Positions 33,920-39,897 of a stretch of 39,897 nt of DNA are shown here, piece by piece. The notes under the pieces were generated by a model, which was not told the DNA's origin, ran no database searches, and saw nothing but the letters and a program-made list of their open reading frames with translations. A program made the position numbers and the translations under genes. Numbering within the stretch: the stretch's first letter is position 1; each line of letters starts with the position of its first letter. The DNA is from Silanimonas sp965368785 (GTDB lineage: Bacteria; Pseudomonadota; Gammaproteobacteria; Xanthomonadales; Xanthomonadaceae): NCBI GenBank assembly GCA_965368785.1, contig CBDUOG010000010.1, positions 1 through 39,897 of the forward strand. Reading direction: 5' to 3'.

Positions 33920-35257
33920 CTAATCATCCAGTCCGAGTTTTTTAAGCTTGTAGCGCAGTGCACGGAAGGTGATGCCCAGGGCGGCGGCGGTTTTGGTCCG
34001 GTTCCATTTATTGGCATCCAGTGCCTTGCGGATGGTTTCGCGCTCAATATTGTCCATCGCTTCAGGCAGCGCGGTCGTATCGCCGTTGGCGGACAGATCG
34101 ACCGCTAGTGCGCCACTGGAAAGTGATTTCAACGGATCCTGCAATCGCAGATGCTCCGGCTCAATCACGCCTCCTTCTGCAATGGCAATGGCGCGTTCCA
34201 GAATGTTTTCGAGCTCGCGGACGTTGCCGGGGAAGTCATACTGGCGAAGTGCATCCAGCGCGTCAGCGGAGAGCGGCACCGGAGTTTGCGCGTCTCGATC
34301 CGCAAACTTCTGCAGTAGGCTCTGCGCCAGATCGGCGATATCCTCTTTGCGTTCGCGCAGCGCCGGGACATTGAGTTCCAGCACACACAGCCGGTAGAAA
34401 AGGTCTTGTCGGAATTTGCCGGACTCAGCCTTTGCGGCCAGATTCTCGGTGCTTGAACTAATCACCCGGACATCCAGCGCGATGTCTTCACTTTGCCCGG
34501 GGATTTTTAGTGTGCGGTCCTGCAAGGTTCGTAACAGCTTGACTTGGGTGCCCAGAGGCAATCGGTCGATTTCTTCAAAGTACACCGTCCCGCCATTCGC
34601 TCTGGCGATTTGCGACTCGCTGTCAAATTTGCCGCCGCCAAACAAATGTGGGTCGAATTGATCAGGTGCAATCGCGCCACAGTGGACCGTTACAAACGGT
34701 GCTTCCTTACGGCTGCTCTGCATGTGAATAGCCCGCGCAATACGCTCCTTGCCGACGCCCGATTCGCCGAATATAAGTAACGGAGCCTGATTGCGGGCCA
34801 TCTTTGAAATATGCTTTTGCAGTTGCAGTATGGACGGAGATTGCCCGCCCAGGTTGCTGCTTACGCTGTCACTGCGGCGGCGCTGCAGCCCGATATTTAA
34901 TGCGTGATTGACCAGACTGCGCAGGGCATTGAGATCGACCGGTTTTGCGACAAAATCAAAGGCGCCGGCCTTCAATGCAGCCACGGCGGTTTCGACATTG
35001 CCAAATGCAGTGATCATTGCCACCGGTAAATCGCTGAAATGTGTAGCAATGTGGCTCACGATATCCAGACCGGTGCCATCGGGCAGGCGCATATCGGTAA
35101 TGCAAATGTCGAAGCGATGCTCTTCGAGTTGGGCCTTCGCCGAAGCGACGTCTCCGGCTGTCGAAACACTTAAGCCCATGCGGCCTAAGGTCAGGCTGAG
35201 CAATTCCCGAATGTCCTTTTCGTCGTCAATAACCAGCGCGCGCCGGGCAAGTGTCAT
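33920..35257 (-). CDS. pilR: PilR-like NtrC-family response regulator lacking the GAFTGA motif
   Basis: A 445-residue response regulator paired with PilS. Receiver domain 1-125 with phospho-acceptor Asp55. AAA+ domain with Walker A GESGVGKE (164-171), Walker-B-like TVYFEE (224-229, Glu-Glu instead of Asp-Glu), and arginine-finger region FRQDLFYRL (282-290). Fis-type helix-turn-helix at the C-terminus (about 405-442, NRTKTAAALGITFRALRYKL). Between LFG (205-207) and NGGT (221-224) about 11 residues are missing compared with typical PilR/NtrC, and these include the GAFTGA loop that contacts sigma-54. The frame is intact. It may regulate a sigma-70-type promoter or have another function. Confidence 0.92.
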   Translation of the reverse strand: MTLARRALVIDDEKDIRELLSLTLGRMGLSVSTAGDVASAKAQLEEHRFDICITDMRLPDGTGLDIVSHIATHFSDLPVAMITAFGNVETAVAALKAGAFDFVAKPVDLNALRSLVNHALNIGLQRRRSDSVSSNLGGQSPSILQLQKHISKMARNQAPLLIFGESGVGKERIARAIHMQSSRKEAPFVTVHCGAIAPDQFDPHLFGGGKFDSESQIARANGGTVYFEEIDRLPLGTQVKLLRTLQDRTLKIPGQSEDIALDVRVISSSTENLAAKAESGKFRQDLFYRLCVLELNVPALRERKEDIADLAQSLLQKFADRDAQTPVPLSADALDALRQYDFPGNVRELENILERAIAIAEGGVIEPEHLRLQDPLKSLSSGALAVDLSANGDTTALPEAMDNIERETIRKALDANKWNRTKTAAALGITFRALRYKLKKLGLDD

Positions 35258-35323
35258 CGGCCTACGTCTCCATATACGCCTAGATAATCAGTGCGACCAT
35301 ACATTACAGGGCCCCTAGTTTCA

Positions 35324-36925
35324 TCATGCCATGAGCAGTCGGTTGTGCAAAAAGCGGATGCGGAAGCAACTCCCGCCCTTATCCGGACTGTGATAGCTCA
35401 AAACCGCTTGATTTGCCTCACACAGTTGTTTGGCGATGTATAAGCCCAGGCCGGTGCCGTATTCGTTGCCGGATACAAACGGCATAAAAAGCCCCGATTG
35501 AACATCCGCAGAAACCCCCGGACCCGAATCGACCACTTCAATGACCCGCGTATCTTCGGCGCCGGCACGAACGATAAGTTTTACCAGCGCCGGCTCGGGC
35601 CCTTGCCGGCCATGGCTTAAGGCGTTTGCGACCAACGCCACCAGAACCTGATGCAGGTGTTTAGGATCGGCGGTAATTTCCAGTTCGTTTTGAATTTCCG
35701 ATTCCAGCCGATCGTTCTCAATCGGATGGTTGATTTGGTATTCGGTGACAAATTGGCGAACAAACTCGCCCAGCTGAATGTGTTCGGCTTGAGACCGCTC
35801 TCGACGCGCGAGGCTCAGGACATTTTCCACAATCCCATTCATGCGTTGACACTGCTTGGTGATGATCTGGGTCAGGCGTTGATCTTCGGTTTTCAGGCCA
35901 TCAGCTTCTTCCAGAAGTTGCGCCGCGTAGAGAATGGAAGACAAAGGATTGCGGATTTCATGCGCGATGCTGGCACTTAAGCGCCCGAGGCTGGCCAGGG
36001 TGAGTTCTTCGGCGCGGCCGGAATACTCGCGGGCATCGTCCATAAACAACAGAAATAACTCTTCGTCGAGGTTCAAGCTGACAAACCGCGGTAAGACTTC
36101 CGGGCCATCGTTGGTCAGGCGCAGCGACCGATTGCCGTTGGCGCTCGTGTTGCGCCACGCTTGCAGACTGTCTAGAAGGACCCGGCTGACTTCGCCCAAT
36201 TCGCGTACTTGTGGCGATGGATTGCCCAGCAGTGCCCAGGCCGATTCGTTAAAAAGCCTGATCCGGTAGGTGCTATCAACAACTAATACGCCGGTGCGCA
36301 TGCGTCTGAGCACCAGATCGTTGAGTTCGGCGAGCTGCACCAATTCGCTGCGCTGGCGGTCTGCGAGCTTCTCGGAGCGCAGAATTTCCGACCGCAAGTA
36401 CTGGCTCAGCGCCGTTCCGGCCAGGTAGGACACTGAAAACATGCTGGCTTCAGCCACAGTCTGCAAGGAGGTGCCCAGATAGATTCGATCGAGCAGGAAT
36501 TCGGTCAATACCGCCAGAATCGCCATGATGGCGAAGGTGATGGCCACCCGGAACTCGATGAGTAGGGATCCGATCACCACATTAAATAGCAGCAGCAGGG
36601 CGATGCCCGATTCCATGCCCGACTGGGCGTTCATCGCCACCGCCGCGATGATGACATCCAAGCCCAGACCCACGGTGGGTAATGGCACGTCCAGGGTTCG
36701 CGAGCGGCGGGTCATCAGTAAAAGCGCTAAGGCGCCGAAAAAATACGCCACGCTGGCACTCTTGAGGAGTCCGGGGCGGTCAAATTCGGCGAGATACTGC
36801 CCAATCGGACTGAACGCGATCAAAATCAGTAATGCGGCTTCTAATACGCGATAGAGATTAAAAATTCTCAGCTCGCCCAGCTGGGTATCGGAAAGACCTG
36901 CGCCGGTATGCTTATTTGCTCGCAC
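35324..36925 (-). CDS. pilS: PilS-like membrane sensor histidine kinase
   Basis: A 533-residue sensor kinase. Six TM helices within residues 24-178, as in PilS; a PAS domain at about 203-300; a HisKA domain with the phospho-histidine His322 in SIAHEIRNPLSS; and a HATPase domain with the N box (LVANALSHG, Asn434), G1 DSGPGV (466-471), F box LFMPF and G2 GTGLGL (490-495). It starts at GTG 36925. In Pseudomonas PilS senses pilin in the inner membrane. It is followed at 66 bp by pilR. Confidence 0.95.
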   Translation of the reverse strand: MRANKHTGAGLSDTQLGELRIFNLYRVLEAALLILIAFSPIGQYLAEFDRPGLLKSASVAYFFGALALLLMTRRSRTLDVPLPTVGLGLDVIIAAVAMNAQSGMESGIALLLLFNVVIGSLLIEFRVAITFAIMAILAVLTEFLLDRIYLGTSLQTVAEASMFSVSYLAGTALSQYLRSEILRSEKLADRQRSELVQLAELNDLVLRRMRTGVLVVDSTYRIRLFNESAWALLGNPSPQVRELGEVSRVLLDSLQAWRNTSANGNRSLRLTNDGPEVLPRFVSLNLDEELFLLFMDDAREYSGRAEELTLASLGRLSASIAHEIRNPLSSILYAAQLLEEADGLKTEDQRLTQIITKQCQRMNGIVENVLSLARRERSQAEHIQLGEFVRQFVTEYQINHPIENDRLESEIQNELEITADPKHLHQVLVALVANALSHGRQGPEPALVKLIVRAGAEDTRVIEVVDSGPGVSADVQSGLFMPFVSGNEYGTGLGLYIAKQLCEANQAVLSYHSPDKGGSCFRIRFLHNRLLMA

Positions 36926-37047
36926 TGTCGAAAATCACCTCGTTCGGCCCTGAAGCTCAGTATATGGCTGATTCCTACAGCGAATCAGCTCAGGCCGCCA
37001 ATCATCGCGCAAAATGTGCCGTGCCGACCCGAATGCGGCGGCGTGAG

Positions 37048-37070
37048 AGCCAGCAAAGCTGGCTTTTGTT
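37048..37070 (+). terminator. Orphan terminator-like hairpin on the + strand between pilS and sucC
   Basis: AGCCAGC (37048-37054), loop AAA, GCTGGCT (37058-37064), then TTTGTT. It faces + strand transcription, but no + strand gene ends upstream. The T-run is on the + strand only. Confidence 0.5.
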
Positions 37071-37079
37071 GCGATGTTT

Positions 37080-37138
37080 TTGCCTTAAAGCGGCTCGGTG
37101 AGCGACAATAGGCGACTTTGCTGGCCGCTTCGGCGGTC
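37080..37138 (+). promoter_or_regulatory. Candidate sucCD promoter and leader hairpin
   Basis: TTGCCT (37080-37085) with GACAAT (37104-37109) at an 18-bp spacing is a plausible sigma-70 promoter. It is followed by a hairpin, GGCCGC (37123-37128) with GCGGTC (37133-37138), capped by a TTCG tetraloop. An alternative is TTGCTG (37118-37123) with TATATA (37142-37147). Neither is strong. Confidence 0.35.
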
Positions 37139-37179
37139 CTTTATATATGCGGCTTGCCGCGTGTCCCCAAGGAAAATCG

Positions 37180-38340
37180 ATGAACTTTCACGAATATCAG
37201 GCTAAGGAACTCTTTGCCGAAGTTGGCATTCCAGTGCCGGCAGGTCATGTTGCCCGGACCCGAGATGAGGCGGTTGCAGCGGCCAAGGCATTGGGCGGAA
37301 ATTTTTGGGTGGTTAAGGCCCAGATTCATGCAGGCGGCCGCGGCAAGGCCGGTGGCGTGAAGTTATGTAAAACCTTAGACGCGGTGCGTGATGCGGCCAG
37401 TGCCATGCTCGGCACGAAAATGGCGACCTATCAGTCTGGCGGTCGTGCATTGCCGATCGATTGCGTTCTGGTCACCGAAGCAGGCGACATTGCTAAAGAA
37501 TTGTATCTGTCGATGCTGGTTGATCGCTCAACCAAGGCAATCACCTTTATCTGCTCCGCTGAGGGCGGCGTAGAGATTGAAAAGGTCGCCGAAGAAAATC
37601 CCGAGGCAATTCAGACCGTGCACGTTAACTATGTGCAGGGATTGCAGCCTTACCAATGCCGTCAGGTCGGTTTTGCGATGGACTTAAATAACAAACAAGT
37701 CAATCAGCTGACCAAAATCATGATGGGCATGTACAAATTATTTAATGATTATGACTTGTCGATCATTGAGCTGAACCCGCTGGCCATTTTGGCGAACGGC
37801 GATTTGGTCGCACTCGACGGCAAGGTTAATTCCGACGACAACGCTGATTTCCGTCAGAAGCGCCTGGTTGATATGCGTGATCTGGCGCAGGAAGATGAGA
37901 CCGAAGTTTTGGCTGCTCGCTACAACCTTAACTACGTAACCATGGATGGCAATATCGGCTGCATGGTTAATGGTGCTGGTTTGGCTATGTCGACTATGGA
38001 CGTTATCAAGCTCAATGGCGGTTCGCCGGCGAACTTTTTGGATGTCGGCGGCGGCGCAACTAAAGAGCGCGTAACCGAAGCGTTCAAATTGATTTTAAGC
38101 TCGAGCGAAGTTAAAGCCATTTTCGTTAATATTTTTGGCGGAATTGTCCGTTGCGACATGATCGCCGAAGGCATCGTTGAAGCGGTTAAAGAAGTCGGTG
38201 TGAAAATTCCGGTCATCGTTCGCCTTGAAGGTACGAACGTTGAGAAAGGCAAAGAAATTTTGCGCAAGTCAGGTTTGGCAATCGAAGCCGCTGATGACAT
38301 CAACGACGGCGCGAAAAAAGCCGTTGCCGCTGCAGCCTGA
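37180..38340 (+). CDS. sucC: Succinate-CoA ligase (ADP-forming) subunit beta SucC
   Basis: Beta subunit of the TCA-cycle enzyme that interconverts succinyl-CoA and succinate with nucleotide triphosphate synthesis, 386 residues. It begins MNFHEYQAKELFAEVG, the standard N-terminus; the upstream in-frame ATG at 37147 is not needed, and AAGGAAAA lies just ahead of 37180. ATP-grasp domain with KAQIHAGGRGKAGGVK, then the CoA-ligase domain with GLAMSTMD, LDVGGGA and VNIFGGIVRCD. It lies 17 bp before sucD and forms a two-gene operon with it, without sucAB. Confidence 0.98.
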   Translation: MNFHEYQAKELFAEVGIPVPAGHVARTRDEAVAAAKALGGNFWVVKAQIHAGGRGKAGGVKLCKTLDAVRDAASAMLGTKMATYQSGGRALPIDCVLVTEAGDIAKELYLSMLVDRSTKAITFICSAEGGVEIEKVAEENPEAIQTVHVNYVQGLQPYQCRQVGFAMDLNNKQVNQLTKIMMGMYKLFNDYDLSIIELNPLAILANGDLVALDGKVNSDDNADFRQKRLVDMRDLAQEDETEVLAARYNLNYVTMDGNIGCMVNGAGLAMSTMDVIKLNGGSPANFLDVGGGATKERVTEAFKLILSSSEVKAIFVNIFGGIVRCDMIAEGIVEAVKEVGVKIPVIVRLEGTNVEKGKEILRKSGLAIEAADDINDGAKKAVAAAA

Positions 38341-38357
38341 GGAACAAGGACCTAAAT

Positions 38358-39233
38358 ATGAGCGTATTAGTTAATAAGAACACCAAAGTCATTGTTCAGG
38401 GCTTCACCGGTCAGCAAGGCACGTTTCACGCTGAGCAAATGATCGAATACGGCACCAAGGTAGTGGGCGGCGTAACCCCGGGTAAAGGCGGTACCGAGCA
38501 TATCGGTTTGCCGGTATTTAACACCGTTCACGATGCCGTGCTTGAAACCGGTGCGAATGCTTCGGTTATCTATGTGCCACCGCCGTATGCGGCGGATGCA
38601 ATTTTGGAAGCTGCAGAAGCGGGTATCGAAGTGATCGTTTGTATCACCGAAGGTATTCCGGTTCTGGACATGCTGCGGGTCAAACATACGTTGGCCTTGT
38701 ACGACGAAGTGACCCTGATCGGACCGAACTGTCCGGGCATTATCACCCCGGGTGAGTGCAAGATCGGCATCATGCCGGGACACATTCACAAACCGGGCAA
38801 GATCGGTATCGTGTCGCGTTCAGGCACCCTGACCTACGAAGCAGTGAAGCAGACGACGGATGTCGGTTTGGGTCAGTCCACCTGTATCGGCATCGGTGGC
38901 GATCCGATTCAAGGCATGAATTTTATTGATGCGCTGCAGTTGTTCCAGGATGACCCGCAAACCGAAGGCATCATTATGGTTGGCGAAATCGGCGGCAGCG
39001 CCGAAGAGGAAGCCGCAGATTTTATTTCTGAATATGTAACCAAGCCGGTTGTTGGCTTTATCGCCGGTGCATCGGCACCTCCGGGCAAGCGAATGGGCCA
39101 CGCTGGCGCAATTGCTTCCGGCGGTCAGGGTACTGCTGCGGGTAAATTTGCCGCCTTGGAAAAAGCCGGTGTGACTACCGTGCGCTCGCCGGGCGATTTG
39201 GGTCAGGCAATTGCCAAGCTGATGAAGAAGTAA
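38358..39233 (+). CDS. sucD: Succinate-CoA ligase subunit alpha SucD
   Basis: Alpha subunit, 291 residues. N-terminal CoA-binding Rossmann domain (VIVQGFTGQQGTFH, GGVTPGKGG), IGPNCPGIITPGECKIGIMPG, and the active-site phosphohistidine His248 in GHAGAI. AAGGA lies 8 bp before the ATG. It forms a heterodimer or heterotetramer with SucC. Followed by a strong terminator. Confidence 0.98.
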   Translation: MSVLVNKNTKVIVQGFTGQQGTFHAEQMIEYGTKVVGGVTPGKGGTEHIGLPVFNTVHDAVLETGANASVIYVPPPYAADAILEAAEAGIEVIVCITEGIPVLDMLRVKHTLALYDEVTLIGPNCPGIITPGECKIGIMPGHIHKPGKIGIVSRSGTLTYEAVKQTTDVGLGQSTCIGIGGDPIQGMNFIDALQLFQDDPQTEGIIMVGEIGGSAEEEAADFISEYVTKPVVGFIAGASAPPGKRMGHAGAIASGGQGTAAGKFAALEKAGVTTVRSPGDLGQAIAKLMKK

Positions 39234-39258
39234 TCGCAATTAGTGCGTTGATTGTTGT

Positions 39259-39290
39259 AAAAAGGGCCGTAGCAACGGCCCTTTTTCTTT
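39259..39290 (+). terminator. Intrinsic terminator of the sucCD operon
   Basis: Perfect 12-bp stem AAAAAGGGCCGT (39259-39270) with ACGGCCCTTTTT (39275-39286) around AGCA, followed by CTTT. It separates sucD from the next gene. The stem is A-rich then T-rich, so it could work in both directions. Confidence 0.92.
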
Positions 39291-39305
39291 TATGAGCTCT
39301 ATTTA

Positions 39306-39897
39306 ATGGCAAACACTCTGAACATCGCTCTCGCCCAATGTGATTTTATGGTCGGTGCCGTGCAGCAGAACGCCGAACGTATCATCGCGCTGATAAAGCG
39401 TGCCCGGGATGAGCATCAGGCCGATGTAATCGTATTTCCGGAATTATCCATTAGTGGTTATCCGCCTGAAGACTTATTGTCCCGGCCGAGTTTTTTGCGC
39501 GCCTGCGAATCAGCACTGGCTGAGGTGGCCGCTCAGGTCAGCGGCATTACCGCAGTAGTCGGTTGGCCACAAGCTGCGGGCGCGGCAGTTTTTAATGCCG
39601 CATCAGTGTTGCAGAATGGAAAAATTGTCGATACGTATCGCAAGCGCGAATTACCTAACTATGCGGTGTTCGATGAGCGCCGGCATTTCTCCACCGGCGA
39701 TAGCGTGTGTGTTTTTAAGGTCAAAGGAGTCACGCTGGGCCTGGTCGTTTGCGAGGACCTGTGGTTTGCCGAGCCCTTAGCGCAGACGGTGGCTGCCGGC
39801 GCGCAGTTAGTTGTCGTGCCCAATGCGTCGCCGTTTGAGCGCGACAAGCTACGCGATCGCGATGCCCTGCTAAAGCGACGTGTGGCCGAATCACCGG
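39306..39897 (+). CDS. nadE: Glutamine-dependent NAD+ synthetase, 5' part (cut by window end)
   Basis: Only the first 197 codons are in the window; the frame is open to the last base. The visible part is the nitrilase-type amidase domain that releases ammonia from glutamine for NAD+ synthesis. The catalytic triad is complete: Glu46 (FPELSISGYPPEDLL), Lys113 (YRKRELPNYAVFDE), and Cys149 (LVVCEDLW). The C-terminal NadE synthetase domain would lie beyond the edge; FPEL..GYPPEDLL and KRELPNYAVFDE are specific enough to prefer NadE over other nitrilases. The start ATG at 39306 follows the sucD terminator by 16 bp and has a weak ribosome-binding site. Confidence 0.93.
   Translation, partial: MANTLNIALAQCDFMVGAVQQNAERIIALIKRARDEHQADVIVFPELSISGYPPEDLLSRPSFLRACESALAEVAAQVSGITAVVGWPQAAGAAVFNAASVLQNGKIVDTYRKRELPNYAVFDERRHFSTGDSVCVFKVKGVTLGLVVCEDLWFAEPLAQTVAAGAQLVVVPNASPFERDKLRDRDALLKRRVAESP

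Overview
The window is a block of core chromosomal genes from a gammaproteobacterium. It contains no phage, insertion sequence, CRISPR array, tRNA or rRNA that I can see. Three features point to a lineage near Xanthomonadales / Steroidobacterales / Woeseiales: a division/cell-wall (dcw) cluster without murD, an M23 peptidase gene and dciA between lpxC and secA, and a pilSR–pilin–pilBCD–coaE block beside sucCD. This placement is inferred from gene order and was not tested by phylogeny.

Region 1 (1-5.2 kb, + strand): an M28 metallopeptidase lipoprotein, then a large membrane sensor (Cache-HAMP-PAS-GAF-GGDEF-EAL) whose GGDEF domain is degenerate and whose EAL domain looks intact, so it is probably a c-di-GMP phosphodiesterase.

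Region 2 (5.4-22.1 kb, + strand): the dcw cluster mraZ-rsmH-ftsL-ftsI-murE-murF-mraY-ftsW-murG-murC-ddlB-ftsQ-ftsA-ftsZ, then a terminator, then lpxC. Eleven consecutive junctions from rsmH to ftsA overlap, which suggests strong translational coupling. A 10-bp-phased series of GG repeats upstream of mraZ looks like an MraZ operator. murD is absent between mraY and ftsW, and the two genes meet at a TGATG junction.

Region 3 (22.1-28 kb): dciA (minus) and an M23 LytM-type peptidase (plus) diverge from overlapping start codons. Then come secA and a Nudix/ThiE-like fusion, whose 3' end overlaps coaE tail to tail.

Region 4 (27.3-36.9 kb, minus strand): a type IVa pilus block transcribed pilS, pilR, a TfpX/TfpZ-type accessory gene, pilin 1, pilin 2, pilB, pilC, pilD, coaE. 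A strong hairpin terminator separates the two pilin genes. The PilR protein lacks the GAFTGA loop that sigma-54 activators use, and I found no properly spaced -24/-12 promoter upstream of the pilins. This is the most unusual element in the window.

Region 5 (37-39.9 kb, + strand): sucC-sucD with a perfect terminator, then the 5' part of a glutamine-dependent NAD+ synthetase gene that runs off the window end.
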